Source: an uncultured Aquimarina sp. (lineage in GTDB: Bacteria > Bacteroidota > Bacteroidia > Flavobacteriales > Flavobacteriaceae). From it: a stretch of 64,000 nt of DNA. This document shows, piece after piece, positions 36,530 through 46,300 of the stretch. Numbering within the stretch: the stretch's first letter is position 1; each line of letters begins with the position of its first letter. Made by a program: the position numbers and the translations under genes. The notes beneath the pieces were generated by a model. The model worked only from the letters and a program-made list of their open reading frames with translations. It ran no database searches and was not told the origin of the DNA. Location of the stretch: NCBI RefSeq assembly GCF_947496855.1, contig NZ_CANMED010000004.1, positions 496,001 to 560,000 on the forward strand, read 5' to 3'.

Positions 36530-37345
36530 TTATCTTTTTATCCACTTAAGATAGATGAAAACTATAGCTCCTAGTATGAATAGAGGCCATACATAAAATA
36601 GAATCAAGACCAAATATTCTAATAGATTCCACCCAAAAGATAATCCATCTTTTACCTTATCTAAGAAACTAGCTTTATATATATCGGGTTCTTCTTCAGG
36701 AATTACTATTTCATACAAATCAAACTGAATTGTACTATATGACACGCTATTAGCTAGATAGTTTAATCTTCCTTGTGCCGCTTCTATCTCTTCCTGAAGC
36801 ACTCTTAATTTATCTTCCGTTAACAAAACGTCTTTTACAGTCTTGGCTCTGGTCTTTAGGATGGTTTCATACCGCTGTTTCACTTCTAGTTTTGTTTTTA
36901 ATCGTGAATTCAGGTCAATATATTCTTCAGTTACGTCTACAGTTGATATATTTTTATAATCCACAAAATCGCCCAAAGTACAAACACTATCTAATACTTG
37001 ATCAAAATTCTCTTTAGGAATTCTAATTGTAAAACTATTTTCTTTAGCGTAATTGGTATGAGTAAAGTGTTCATCAGAAATATAGCCTTTATACTTAGAA
37101 ACTATTTCCTTTGATAGCACGGTTGCTAGTTCTACATTATTTACTTTGATACGGCAATTGGCATTTTTAATTATCTTTAACGTATTAGTTATACTTTCTT
37201 TTTCCAGTGATTTCGGACCAGAAGCCTCTTCAATTTTCTCAGTTGGAAAGCTTTCTGACATATCGCTATATTCTTTTCCCGTCCGAGAGCAAGATAGCAC
37301 GAATGGTAAAAGACATATTACTGCGTTATTCTTAATCAATCTCAT
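36530..37345 (-). CDS. DUF4349 lipoprotein
   Basis: I choose the ATG at 37345, which gives a lipoprotein signal (MRLIKNNAVICLLPFVLSCS) and no overlap; the frame to 37378 would overlap the vWA stop at 37350. The body has the DUF4349 pattern: NCRIKVNNVELA, FTIRIPKENFDQVLDSV, then DLNSRLKTK and a coiled coil (about 150-200), ending with a C-terminal membrane span (YLVLILFYVWPLFILGAIVF). Function unknown. It follows the vWA lipoprotein gene, so both may act together in the envelope. Confidence 0.8.
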   Translation of the reverse strand: MRLIKNNAVICLLPFVLSCSRTGKEYSDMSESFPTEKIEEASGPKSLEKESITNTLKIIKNANCRIKVNNVELATVLSKEIVSKYKGYISDEHFTHTNYAKENSFTIRIPKENFDQVLDSVCTLGDFVDYKNISTVDVTEEYIDLNSRLKTKLEVKQRYETILKTRAKTVKDVLLTEDKLRVLQEEIEAAQGRLNYLANSVSYSTIQFDLYEIVIPEEEPDIYKASFLDKVKDGLSFGWNLLEYLVLILFYVWPLFILGAIVFIYLKWIKR

Positions 37346-37349
37346 ATTC

Positions 37350-38948
37350 TTAATTTTCATATTGATTTGCTTTATCATAACTACTCATTAGTCTTACAAA
37401 CTCTGCTCGATATCCTTGTTCATCGTTCCCTCTGCTTTTTTTTGCCAAAGTGATTATATCTTCAGTATTTTGATTCTGTATATATTCTGAGTTTCTTAAC
37501 TTCATTCCATACCAAGCTACAGATGCAGCAAATTGAAAATCCGTTGAGATATGTTTTTCAGCATCTGTTTTATGGATATGCACTATTTCAATACTTTGAT
37601 CTTCTTTTGGCTTTTTATATCTGAATTTTACAGTAAATAACTCGTCTTCATATTCAGCTTTCGTAGTTTTTCCATTCTTTTCAGCGTATTTTAAGTCTGA
37701 AACCTCCTTAAGATATTTGCTTTGTGCTCCAGCGGGTATTACTTCGTACAATGCTGTAACTGTGTGTCCGCTACCAAGCTCTCCTGCATCTTTAGTATCA
37801 TCTATAAAATCTTCATCATTAAGCAGTCGGTTTTCATACCCAATTAATCTATATGCTTTTACCTTAGCTGGATTAAATTCTACTTGGATTTTTACATCTT
37901 TTGCAATGGTATACAATGTTCCACCAAACTCAGTTCCTAATACTCGTTGTGCTTCTTGCATCGAATCGATATACGCATGATTACCATTACCTGTATCCGC
38001 TAGGGTTTCCATTTTACTATCTTTATAATTACCCATTCCAAAACCTAAACAAGTTAAGAATACCCCAGATGTTCTTTTTTCTTCAATTAATTTCTTCATA
38101 CTACTATCGCTACTAACTCCTACGTTAAAATCACCATCAGTAGCTAGTATCACTCTATTATTTCCGTTTTTAATATAATATTCTTCAGCTATTTTATAGG
38201 CAAGCTTAATTCCTTCTCCTCCTGCTGTCGAACCTCCTGCTTGCAGATTATCTAAGGCTTCCATAATTTTTTCCTTATTTTCACCGCTTGTTGGTTTAAG
38301 AACCACTCCTGCTGCACCTGCATATACAACAATAGATACTTTGTCCTTTGCTCTCAATTGCGATACTAATAGTTTAAAAGCCTTTTTCAGTAATGGCAAT
38401 TTATTGATATCATTCATAGATCCTGAAACATCAATTAAAAATACCAGATTGGATGCAGCAAAACTTGCTGCAGGTATTTCTTTACCTTTTATTCCTATTT
38501 TGACTAACTGTGTTTTTCCATTCCAAGGAGTTGATCCAGATTCTGTATGAATTGCAAAAGGATGTTGATCTATAGGCTCTTTGTAATCATACTTAAAATA
38601 GTTTATCATTTCTTCTATTTTAACTGCATCTTTCGGGATCTCTTGGCCATTATTGATCATTCTACGAATGTTACTATAAGAAGCTTTATCCACATCTATG
38701 GAAAAAGTAGACAATGGAGCCAGGATCACTCTTTTAAAAGCATTTTCTATAATTTCTTTATATGCCTCATCATTTTGATCAACATTCTTCAGGATTTCTG
38801 AATCTTGCTTAAAATCTGCTCTCTCTTCTAAAACGATACTCTCATGGAGAGTATAACTTCTTTTAGCATATTGGTTACATGAGGTTATTCCTAAAAAGAA
38901 TAATCCAAGAAGTATAAATCCGATTTTTTTAATAGTCTTTGTTTTCAT
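37350..38948 (-). CDS. von Willebrand factor A domain lipoprotein (YfbK-like)
   Basis: A 532-residue protein with a lipoprotein signal (FLGITSCNQ, Cys24). An N-terminal vWF_A-associated region (TFSIDVDKASYSNIRR) precedes the vWA domain, whose metal site is LIDVSGSMND (DxSxS) with later ATDGDFNVGV. A C-terminal DUF3520 region (YEDELFTVKFRYKKP) follows. YfbK-like proteins are envelope proteins with binding roles that are not defined. It is the first gene of a two-gene unit with DUF4349. Confidence 0.85.
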   Translation of the reverse strand: MKTKTIKKIGFILLGLFFLGITSCNQYAKRSYTLHESIVLEERADFKQDSEILKNVDQNDEAYKEIIENAFKRVILAPLSTFSIDVDKASYSNIRRMINNGQEIPKDAVKIEEMINYFKYDYKEPIDQHPFAIHTESGSTPWNGKTQLVKIGIKGKEIPAASFAASNLVFLIDVSGSMNDINKLPLLKKAFKLLVSQLRAKDKVSIVVYAGAAGVVLKPTSGENKEKIMEALDNLQAGGSTAGGEGIKLAYKIAEEYYIKNGNNRVILATDGDFNVGVSSDSSMKKLIEEKRTSGVFLTCLGFGMGNYKDSKMETLADTGNGNHAYIDSMQEAQRVLGTEFGGTLYTIAKDVKIQVEFNPAKVKAYRLIGYENRLLNDEDFIDDTKDAGELGSGHTVTALYEVIPAGAQSKYLKEVSDLKYAEKNGKTTKAEYEDELFTVKFRYKKPKEDQSIEIVHIHKTDAEKHISTDFQFAASVAWYGMKLRNSEYIQNQNTEDIITLAKKSRGNDEQGYRAEFVRLMSSYDKANQYEN

Positions 38949-39202
38949 ATTTATTGTTTTTACCTTGTTAAACTGAAAACAAACATAGTATCATAGAAAC
39001 CTGTACTCTTGTATAGCTTTTGTAAAACTATTGTAAACCATTTTACAAATCATATTTAACTAATAATCAAACAAATAAAATCATAAACTCTGAAGAACAC
39101 ATAGCATTCTCACTTCTTAAAAAAACCGTTACTAAACAGTTTTTAAAAGAAAATACTGCCTCGAGTGGTGATATTGCTCAGTGGAAAGGCCAGGATATAA
39201 TA

Positions 39203-39988
39203 TTGTTTCAGGAAGATTTACGAAAACATGTAAAAGGTAGTATTAGTGAAAAATCTTTTTACAGTTATTTTAAAAACACTACAGAAAAATTACCTCGGGT
39301 AGACATTCTTAATATGCTTTCTGAATACAGTGGTCATAAAAATTGGGCAGATTTTAAAGAAATGAATTCTCAAAAGAAAATTGAGAAGAAAAACCCTGTA
39401 GTTTCTAAACTTATAGTCTTTTTATTAATCGGAATTGTATTTATTACCTCTGCTTACTTTTTAATCCCAAAGACTCACACTTTCAGCTTTTGTTTTATTG
39501 ATCAAGATAGAAATCTACCGATTATCAAAACATCTGTTGACATTATAGTCCTAAATGATAAGCAATCTCCTTTTTATGCTAAAAGTGATAGTTTAGGATG
39601 TTTTAAATGGAGTACAAAAGATGACTATATTCATTTTGTCATCAAATCGCCATATCATAAAACAGATACTATATTTAGAACCGTTTCATCTCTAACTAAT
39701 GAAAACATACAAGTTAGCACTGATGATTATGCACTAATGTTGCATTATTATGCGAATGGTAAACTTGAGGACTGGAAAAACAGAAAAAAGGAATTATCTA
39801 GAATGATTGCAGAAGATGCTACTATTTTTCAGGTACTGCCATCGGGATTAGGTATCGAAGTATATTCTAAAAGTGAATTCATTGATAAACTTACTACACC
39901 AATCAAGAGTTTAAGAAATATTGAAATTATTGAATCCAAAAGATCCAAAGGGCAAATTGTTAAACTAAAATTCCGAGTAAAATCATGA
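39203..39988 (+). CDS. Membrane-anchored protein of unknown function; true start probably upstream at a non-canonical codon
   Basis: The canonical frame starts at TTG 39203 (261 residues), but coding-like sequence continues upstream in frame from 39083 (IIN SEEHIAFSLLKKTV...). There the codon before NSEEH is ATA at 39083-39085, and no ATG, GTG or TTG occurs before the stop at 39023. An intact gene would therefore need ATA initiation or an ATG lost by mutation. The N-terminal part ending GHKNWADFKE resembles a regulatory helical domain common before a single membrane span (about 68-84, KLIVFLLIGIVFITSAYFLI). The C-terminal part is periplasmic. Function unknown. It overlaps the next gene by 4 bases. 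Confidence 0.6.
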   Translation: MFQEDLRKHVKGSISEKSFYSYFKNTTEKLPRVDILNMLSEYSGHKNWADFKEMNSQKKIEKKNPVVSKLIVFLLIGIVFITSAYFLIPKTHTFSFCFIDQDRNLPIIKTSVDIIVLNDKQSPFYAKSDSLGCFKWSTKDDYIHFVIKSPYHKTDTIFRTVSSLTNENIQVSTDDYALMLHYYANGKLEDWKNRKKELSRMIAEDATIFQVLPSGLGIEVYSKSEFIDKLTTPIKSLRNIEIIESKRSKGQIVKLKFRVKS

Positions 39989-40452
39989 AACAATTTGTGT
40001 ATCTTATTTTATTGGCCCTAATTATAGGTTGCGCAAACAGCCCTAATAAAATGATGGAAGCTGAAAGCGTCGAGAATATTTCTGCGGAAGAGGAAACCTC
40101 ATTTGCTGTCCTAGAAGATGCTTACTCTGTTTTGATTACTGAAAAATTACAAGATTATTTAGACACACAAATACTTGTAAAACAACATCCTGAATTTAAG
40201 AACAAAGAGAAGGAAATACAACTATTTAACTCAAAAGACGTAAAAGAAATACAACAAATTAATTTTATCGGACAACCCGAAATACTCTCTGATTCGATTA
40301 CTAAAATAATCACTCAAGTTTATTTTAGTAATACTAAAACTGACACGATTGTTTCTTATATAAAAACCTCTTTTACAATGATCGACGGTGTTAAGTTTAA
40401 AACATCAAAAGCAGTTTTTGAAAAGATAAAATCATCAATAAAAAACGATTAA
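39985..40452 (+). CDS. Lipoprotein, unknown function
   Basis: A 155-residue protein with a lipoprotein signal (MKQFVYLILLALIIGC, Cys16), an acidic linker and a mixed domain. It starts in a 4-base overlap (ATGA) with the preceding membrane-anchored gene, so the two are translationally coupled and probably act together. No domain recognised. Confidence 0.65.
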   Translation: MKQFVYLILLALIIGCANSPNKMMEAESVENISAEEETSFAVLEDAYSVLITEKLQDYLDTQILVKQHPEFKNKEKEIQLFNSKDVKEIQQINFIGQPEILSDSITKIITQVYFSNTKTDTIVSYIKTSFTMIDGVKFKTSKAVFEKIKSSIKND

Positions 40453-40491
40453 AACATCTTTTTTTACGGTTTTTCCGCCTTACGCCAAGCT

Positions 40492-40516
40492 CAAAACCTT
40501 TAAAATATAGGTTTTT
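40492..40516 (+). terminator. Weak hairpin terminator
   Basis: AAAACCT (40492-40498) and AGGTTTT (40508-40514) pair, followed by TC, about 40 bases after the stop at 40452. The stem is short. Confidence 0.4.
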
Positions 40517-40638
40517 CAACGAAAAAAAATAACATTTGTCGAGTTTATTGCATTTTTAACTTGTTGTTAATCAATTATTAATACTTTTGATTCCCTATTT
40601 TTAACATTTCGTAAAGAAAAACTTAAAGATGAAACGTC

Positions 40639-41028
40639 ATGAGAGCTTTTACATTTTTACTATTACTTTTTATTTGCACTACTGGTGTAGCACAAAACCA
40701 AATTGAAGATCAAAATCAGGACCAAGAAGAGGTTACAGAGCTAACTGAAGAGCAACAAGAAGCAGAAAAAAAACGATTTACAGCACTTGCAGAGCAAAGA
40801 GCAATTCTATTACAGCAAGAATTGAATCTTAGTAATTATGCTAGTGAACGTATTAAAAAAGTAATCATAAAATATTCCATTAAGGCAAATAAGGTCATTC
40901 AGTCTAACGTTTCTAACAACGAAAAGACAAAAGATTTAAGTAATATTGTTTATTTTCAGAATGAAGAGTTTAAGAAAGTACTAACTGTTCATCAATTTTA
41001 CAAATACCTTAAGTTAACTGATATTTAA
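40639..41028 (+). CDS. Secreted charged helical protein, unknown function
   Basis: A 129-residue protein with a signal peptide (MRAFTFLLLLFICTTGVAQ). An acidic Gln/Glu segment (NQIEDQNQDQEEVTELTEEQ) is followed by helices. The arrangement (signal, acidic stretch, helical hairpin with LNLSNYASERIKK) recalls Spy-like or metal-stress proteins, but this is weak. The gene is convergent with the SDR gene at 41044. Confidence 0.6.
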   Translation: MRAFTFLLLLFICTTGVAQNQIEDQNQDQEEVTELTEEQQEAEKKRFTALAEQRAILLQQELNLSNYASERIKKVIIKYSIKANKVIQSNVSNNEKTKDLSNIVYFQNEEFKKVLTVHQFYKYLKLTDI

Positions 41029-41043
41029 AGATAAAAAATTCTA

Positions 41044-41724
41044 TTAAGGCGTGCTGCTAGATACCTGCAGCACTTTACCATTGTAAAACTTATTAGCGGT
41101 GAGCGAGAAATCTTTAATATAAGTAGCCATTTCTATAGCGGTTAATGGAGCCTGATATCCAGGAAATGCTTCTTCTAACATTTCTGTTTGTACTGCTCCC
41201 AGCGCTAGTACATTAAAAGCGATACCACTTTCTTTATATTCTTCTGCCAAAAGCTCACTCAATGTAATAACAGCTCCTTTACTAGAACTATAAGCTGCTA
41301 ATCCCGGAAACTTCATACTCCCCTGAACACCTCCCATACTACTCACAGTAACTACATGACTTCCATTTATCATAAAAGGTAGTACTAAACGAGTAATTTC
41401 GGCTACACCAAAAACATTCACCTTATATACTTCTTCAAACTCTTGTGTAGAAATTTCTGCAAAGGGTTTATTCAATAATTTACCGGCATTGTTAATTAGA
41501 ACATCTACTGTCTTCCATGTATTAATAATATAATCAGTCACTTTTACTAGATCGGACGAATTACATAGATCACAAGAAAATGTATGAATATTTTTGTTAT
41601 TAAGGGCGGCAATAGGTTTGTCATTCCTTGATAAAGCCAGTACCTGATGCCCTTCATCCGCAAAGAGTTTAGCCATCTCATACCCTATTCCTCTGCTTGC
41701 CCCGGTAATTATAATATTTTTCAT
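41044..41724 (-). CDS. Short-chain dehydrogenase/reductase
   Basis: A 226-residue SDR protein. TGASRGIG (6-13), NNAG at about 77-80, and the catalytic YSSSKGA with Tyr and Lys are present, after VSSMGG supplying Ser. It is shorter than average, with a reduced substrate loop. It lies after the M28 peptidase gene but behind a hairpin terminator, so it may have its own transcript. Substrate unknown. Confidence 0.85.
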   Translation of the reverse strand: MKNIIITGASRGIGYEMAKLFADEGHQVLALSRNDKPIAALNNKNIHTFSCDLCNSSDLVKVTDYIINTWKTVDVLINNAGKLLNKPFAEISTQEFEEVYKVNVFGVAEITRLVLPFMINGSHVVTVSSMGGVQGSMKFPGLAAYSSSKGAVITLSELLAEEYKESGIAFNVLALGAVQTEMLEEAFPGYQAPLTAIEMATYIKDFSLTANKFYNGKVLQVSSSTP

Positions 41725-41732
41725 GTTTTTTA

Positions 41733-41772
41733 TAAAAAAAGACCTTTTAGGTTTTAGAAGCCCTAAAGAGGT
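41733..41772 (-). terminator. Hairpin terminator after the M28 peptidase gene
   Basis: ACCTTTTAGG (41742-41751) pairs with CCTAAAGAGGT (41762-41772) with one bulge. On the minus strand it is followed by CTTTTTTTAT. Confidence 0.6.
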
Positions 41773-41777
41773 GAAAT

Positions 41778-42722
41778 TTAATTTAACTTGATTTCTTTTG
41801 TTGGTGTATTTAGAATTTTTGTAATAGCTGTAACACTGTTATTAATTAGTTCTGCCATAAATTCAAAATCCATCTCAGAAACCTCATCATCTACATGATG
41901 ATAATAGTCATAATTGGTGAAATCAAATGTAGAAATCGTTTGGCAAGGCACATTGAACTGTTCATAAAAAGGATAATTATCACTTCTTCTAAATAACTGA
42001 AACTCTTTTGCTTTGGGTAGAAAACCGATTAACTCTTTTCCTGAATATTCATTGATTTTTTCTGCCATGTTTGAAATCTCATACCCTGTGATGTAAGCTT
42101 TATAACTCTTGTCATTTAATGGTACACCTATCATTTCAAAATTTACCATCGTATAAAGGTTAAGGTTTTTCTCCTTTAAAACCTTTGCTAAATGACTAGA
42201 ACCTAATAACCCTTTTTCTTCTGCCCCAAATAATACGAACAACACACTTCGTTTATTACTTTTCGCCTCTGCAAAATGTTTTGCCAAAGAAATCACAGCT
42301 GTACTTCCCGCTGCATTATCATTAGCTCCATTAGCGATCGTATCACCATTTACTTCTTTTCCATTTCCAATATGATCAAAATGAGCTCCTATTACTACAA
42401 ACTCATTGGCTAAGTCAGGATCTGTACCTTTAAGGTAACCTACTACATTATAGGTCTCGGTTCCTTTGGCATCAAAAGTATTAAGATATGATTCAAAATA
42501 AGGTTCTATTCCTGACTTCTTAAACTCTTGCTCTATAAATTTTGCGGCTTTTTCAAGCCCTTTACTTCCGGTATCTCTACCTTTCAATTCATCACTAGCT
42601 AAAAAGTTCATAATTACCTCCACATCAGAGGTAGTAGCAGTAGACATTGGTGATTGTGCAACCGTTGCTTCTTTGCAAGTAATAAATAAAAGTGCAATGA
42701 TTAAAAGAGCTATTTGTTTCAT
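41778..42722 (-). CDS. M28-family metallopeptidase, secreted lipoprotein
   Basis: A 314-residue aminopeptidase-like protein with a lipoprotein-type signal (LLFITCKEA, Cys16). Two-zinc ligands are visible: GAHFDHIG, ANGANDNAAGST, the catalytic FGAEEKGLLG, NFEMIG, and the C-terminal DYYHHVDDE. Known role: release of N-terminal residues or processing of peptides in the periplasm or outside. It stands before the SDR gene on the same strand. Confidence 0.9.
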   Translation of the reverse strand: MKQIALLIIALLFITCKEATVAQSPMSTATTSDVEVIMNFLASDELKGRDTGSKGLEKAAKFIEQEFKKSGIEPYFESYLNTFDAKGTETYNVVGYLKGTDPDLANEFVVIGAHFDHIGNGKEVNGDTIANGANDNAAGSTAVISLAKHFAEAKSNKRSVLFVLFGAEEKGLLGSSHLAKVLKEKNLNLYTMVNFEMIGVPLNDKSYKAYITGYEISNMAEKINEYSGKELIGFLPKAKEFQLFRRSDNYPFYEQFNVPCQTISTFDFTNYDYYHHVDDEVSEMDFEFMAELINNSVTAITKILNTPTKEIKLN

Positions 42723-42884
42723 GTGTTTATTATATTGTTTTAGATATCAAATGGAACTCATCAAATAATTATTTTCGAAGTATGTCTAAAATTTTGTGAT
42801 GATTCGTTTCATGTTTTAATTGTTTCCTTAGATAAAGGAAATTTTTGATAAAGATACTTAAAAAGTGCACTCTTAGGCATCCAA

Positions 42885-43472
42885 TTAAGATACCATTATA
42901 TCTTTTATTTTTAAGAACTGTAATAACATAACCGTTCTGGCATCTTTAATCTCATCTGTTTGCATCATATCAAATGCTTTTTCGAAATCTATTTCCAAAA
43001 CATCAATATATTCTTCTTCATGATCAAGTCCACCTCCTTTTTCTACCTTCATTTCATCTGTATATTCAGCAATAAACAAATGCGCTATTTCTGTCATTGT
43101 AGCTGGAGATACATACACCGAAAATGCTTTTTCAACAGAATGAATATCATAACCCGTTTCTTCCAGTGCTTCTTTTTTTACACATACTTCTGGAGTATCG
43201 CCATCAAGAGATCCTGCACAAACCTCAATACTCATTCCTGAAGTATTCCCATTTAAGAAAGTAGGTAGTCTGAATTGCTGTGTCAGCACGACGGTTTTCT
43301 TAGTAAGATTATACAATAAAACAGAAGCTCCGTCACCGTGATCATATACTTCTCGAAGGTGTTTTTCTGAAGTATGAACATCTGTATGTTTATACTCAAA
43401 AGTATATTCCTTTAATAAAAATGTTTTATCCGATAGTGTCTTTGATTGTAGATTTTCAATTCTCTTTTTCAT
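42885..43472 (-). CDS. nudK: GDP-mannose pyrophosphatase (NudK-type Nudix hydrolase)
   Basis: A 195-residue Nudix protein. The Nudix box runs GSLDGDTPEVCVKKEALEETGY, in two pieces of the usual GX5EX7REUXEEXGU, with Lys at the Arg position as is normal for NudK-type proteins. QQFRLP and VYVSPATMTE are family segments. It would hydrolyse GDP-mannose. A terminator separates it from the pyruvate dehydrogenase genes. Confidence 0.8.
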   Translation of the reverse strand: MKKRIENLQSKTLSDKTFLLKEYTFEYKHTDVHTSEKHLREVYDHGDGASVLLYNLTKKTVVLTQQFRLPTFLNGNTSGMSIEVCAGSLDGDTPEVCVKKEALEETGYDIHSVEKAFSVYVSPATMTEIAHLFIAEYTDEMKVEKGGGLDHEEEYIDVLEIDFEKAFDMMQTDEIKDARTVMLLQFLKIKDIMVS

Positions 43473-43489
43473 TTTTTAAATATAAAAAA

Positions 43490-43513
43490 ATCCCACTTTG
43501 AAAAAAGTGGGAT
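43490..43513 (-). terminator. Terminator of the pdhA-pdhC operon
   Basis: ATCCCACTTT (43490-43499) and AAAGTGGGAT (43504-43513) form a perfect 10-bp stem with a 4-base loop. The minus strand continues into a T run, 30 bases after the pdhC stop. Confidence 0.85.
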
Positions 43514-43542
43514 CTTAAACATTATATATTTCCTTTACAAAA

Positions 43543-45138
43543 CTATGCTAACATAGTTACAGGGTTTTCTAAATATTGCTTTAACGTTTGCAAAAATTGC
43601 GCTCCTGTAGCCCCATCAACAGTTCTATGATCACAAGCTAACGTTACTTTCATTGTATTACCTACAACAACCTGATCATCTTTAACAACTGGTTTTTTAA
43701 CAATTGCCCCTACCGATAAAATAGCAGAGTTAGGCTGATTAATAATTGAAGTAAATTCCTGAATACCAAACATCCCTAAATTAGATACTGTAAAAGTACT
43801 TCCACTCATTTCTTGCGGAGTTAATTTTTTATCTCTAGCTCTAGTCGCTAAATCACGGACTCTGGTATCAATTTCCATAATATTCATATGGTCTGTAAAT
43901 GGCAGAACTGGCACTACCAACCCATCTGGAACTGCTACAGCTACACCAATACTAATGTGTTTATTATACACAGTAACATCATCTTTCCAAGATGTATTTA
44001 CTTGAGGATGCCTTCTTAACGCCATTGCACAAGCCTTAACAACCATATCATTAAATGATACTTTTGTGTCTGGTAATTCATTAATCGTTTTACGAGAAGC
44101 AATCGCATTATCCATACCTACTTCAATCGTTAAATAATAATGAGGCGCATTAAATTTAGATGCTGAAAGACTTCTAGCGATAGCTTTACGCATCTGCGAA
44201 TTCTTTACTTCTTCAAAACTTTCTTCTCCTGCTGGAGCAAACGTCTGAATTGTTGAAGCAGGAGTTGCTGCCTTAGACGATGCTGGAGTGCTGACTGCTA
44301 CAGAAGGTGTAAATGTCTCTACATCTTTCTTTACAATTCGTCCATTCTCTCCTGTACCTTTTACCTGAGATAAATCTATTCCTTTATCTACTGCTATTTT
44401 TTTAGCTAGTGGAGAAACAAATATTCTTCCTCCAGTAGAAGAATCACTTCCAGAACTAACTGTTGTTTTTTCTACTTTTTCTTCTTTTACTGCTGCTTCC
44501 TTAGGAGCTGAACTACTAGCTGCAGGCACACCATCCTTAAGGCCTGAAACATCTGTTCCAGCTGGACCAATAATAGCAAGCAATACATCTACCGGAGCTG
44601 TTTGACCTTCTTCTATACCGATATACAATAGTGTACCGTTATAAAAAGATTCAAATTCCATTGTAGCTTTATCTGTTTCTATCTCGGCAAGAATATCACC
44701 TTCCTCGACAGTATCACCAACCTTTTTCAACCAGCTTGCTACAGTACCTTCTTCCATCGTATCACTAAGACGTGGCATTGTAATAACTTCTACCCCTTCA
44801 GGAATAGTTGCGGCGCCTGCTGAGTTTGAAGCTGATTCTTCAACTTTCTCTTCTTTTGGAGCTTCTGCATTTCCATTCAACAAACCAGAAATATCTTCTC
44901 CTTCTTCACCAATGATCGCCAAAAGCTGATCAACAGGTGCAGTTTCACCTTCTTCAATTCCGATATGAAGTAATACTCCTTCATAAAAAGATTCGAATTC
45001 CATTGTTGCTTTGTCGGTCTCAATTTCCGCAAGGATATCTCCTTCACTTATTTTGTCACCTTTGTTAACAAGCCACTTCGCGACAACTCCTTCTTCCATG
45101 GTATCGCTCAATCGCGGCATATTAATTACTGTAGCCAT
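43543..45138 (-). CDS. pdhC: Pyruvate dehydrogenase E2, dihydrolipoamide acetyltransferase with two lipoyl domains
   Basis: A 531-residue protein. Two lipoyl domains (about 4-78 and 118-195) each carry the lipoylation motif EIETDKATMEFES, joined by Ala/Glu-rich linkers. An E1/E3-binding domain (FVSPLAKKIAVDKGIDLSQ, about 238-272) follows, then the catalytic core (about 310-531) with HRTVDGATGAQF containing the active-site His. It forms the core of the pyruvate dehydrogenase complex. It starts 3 bases after the E1 alpha stop. E1 beta and E3 are not in the window. Confidence 0.95.
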   Translation of the reverse strand: MATVINMPRLSDTMEEGVVAKWLVNKGDKISEGDILAEIETDKATMEFESFYEGVLLHIGIEEGETAPVDQLLAIIGEEGEDISGLLNGNAEAPKEEKVEESASNSAGAATIPEGVEVITMPRLSDTMEEGTVASWLKKVGDTVEEGDILAEIETDKATMEFESFYNGTLLYIGIEEGQTAPVDVLLAIIGPAGTDVSGLKDGVPAASSSAPKEAAVKEEKVEKTTVSSGSDSSTGGRIFVSPLAKKIAVDKGIDLSQVKGTGENGRIVKKDVETFTPSVAVSTPASSKAATPASTIQTFAPAGEESFEEVKNSQMRKAIARSLSASKFNAPHYYLTIEVGMDNAIASRKTINELPDTKVSFNDMVVKACAMALRRHPQVNTSWKDDVTVYNKHISIGVAVAVPDGLVVPVLPFTDHMNIMEIDTRVRDLATRARDKKLTPQEMSGSTFTVSNLGMFGIQEFTSIINQPNSAILSVGAIVKKPVVKDDQVVVGNTMKVTLACDHRTVDGATGAQFLQTLKQYLENPVTMLA

Positions 45139-45141
45139 AAT

Positions 45142-46143
45142 CTATTGTGGTTTGTGTGATAAAAATGGGTAATCTTCTTGTTCGTATACAACATCATACA
45201 TCAAGTTTTTGTCTGGGAATGGAGATTCTTCTGCGAATTTTTGGCATTCCGCAACTCTATCTTTCACCCCTTTGTCAATAGCAGCAATCTCATCATCAGT
45301 CGCATACTTTTTATCCTTTATGATATCCAAAACCTGAGTAATTGGATCAATCTTTTGATATTCTGCCACTTCTTCTTTAGTACGATACTTCTGAGCATCA
45401 CTCATAGAATGTCCTCTGTAACGATATGTTTTTAATTCGAGAAAAGTCGGACCTCCACCTGTTCTAGCTCTATTTATTGCCTCATCCATTGCTTCCGCAA
45501 CTTTCACTGGATTCATGGCATCTACAGCTGAATTAGGCATTTTATATCCTTCTCCTAACAGATGTATATCTGTATGGTTAGCTGTTCTTTCTACGGATGT
45601 ACCCATAGCATACCCATTATTCTCTACACAAAATACAACAGGTAAATTCCATAGCATAGCTAAGTTAAAGGTTTCATGGAGTGATCCTTGTCGTGTAGCT
45701 CCATCTCCCATAAATGTTAGGGTTACGGCGTCTCTTTTGTAATATTTATCGGCAAAAGCTAAACCAGCACCTAAAGGAATCTGTCCTCCTACAATACCGT
45801 GTCCTCCGTAGAATCTATGTTCTTTAGAAAAAATATGCATCGATCCTCCCATTCCTTGTGAAGTACCTGTACCTTTTCCATACAACTCCGCCATTACTCG
45901 TTTAGGATCTACACCCATTCCGATAGGTTGAACATGATTACGGTATGCAGTAATCATCTTATCTTTAGTAAGATCCATTGCATGCAAAGCACCTGCTAAG
46001 ATAGCCTCCTGACCGTTATATAAATGTAAAAAACCTCTTACTTTTTGTTGGATATATACTTGAGCAAGTTTGTCTTCAAACTTTCTCCAGAAAAGCATAT
46101 CCTCGTACCACTTCAGGTAAACTTCCTTGGTTACTTTTTTCAT
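45142..46143 (-). CDS. pdhA: Pyruvate dehydrogenase E1 component, alpha subunit
   Basis: A 333-residue thiamine diphosphate-dependent subunit. MYRNHVQ-like segment TAYRNHVQPIGMGV, the GGSMHIFS motif, MGDGATRQGSLHETFNLA (thiamine diphosphate binding) and the YRYRGHSMSDAQ phosphorylation-loop-like stretch identify E1 alpha. It converts pyruvate with the E1 beta partner encoded elsewhere. Cotranscribed with pdhC (3-base gap). Confidence 0.95.
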   Translation of the reverse strand: MKKVTKEVYLKWYEDMLFWRKFEDKLAQVYIQQKVRGFLHLYNGQEAILAGALHAMDLTKDKMITAYRNHVQPIGMGVDPKRVMAELYGKGTGTSQGMGGSMHIFSKEHRFYGGHGIVGGQIPLGAGLAFADKYYKRDAVTLTFMGDGATRQGSLHETFNLAMLWNLPVVFCVENNGYAMGTSVERTANHTDIHLLGEGYKMPNSAVDAMNPVKVAEAMDEAINRARTGGGPTFLELKTYRYRGHSMSDAQKYRTKEEVAEYQKIDPITQVLDIIKDKKYATDDEIAAIDKGVKDRVAECQKFAEESPFPDKNLMYDVVYEQEDYPFLSHKPQ

Positions 46144-46300
46144 CTAAAATATAATGATATTTCAAAATTAAGCCAACTTTATTGCTGACCCTTCTAACAA
46201 TTACAGAATTTGTCTGCTAATTTTTCAATTAAGCGAAAAACAAAAATAATATATTAGTTATTAAGGAGAAAGGAGTTATGAATAAAAATGTACGAAAACG

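Noticed and set aside
42885..43472. Nudix box with a missing Arg as a defect
   Set aside because: A Lys at that position is usual in NudK-type proteins.
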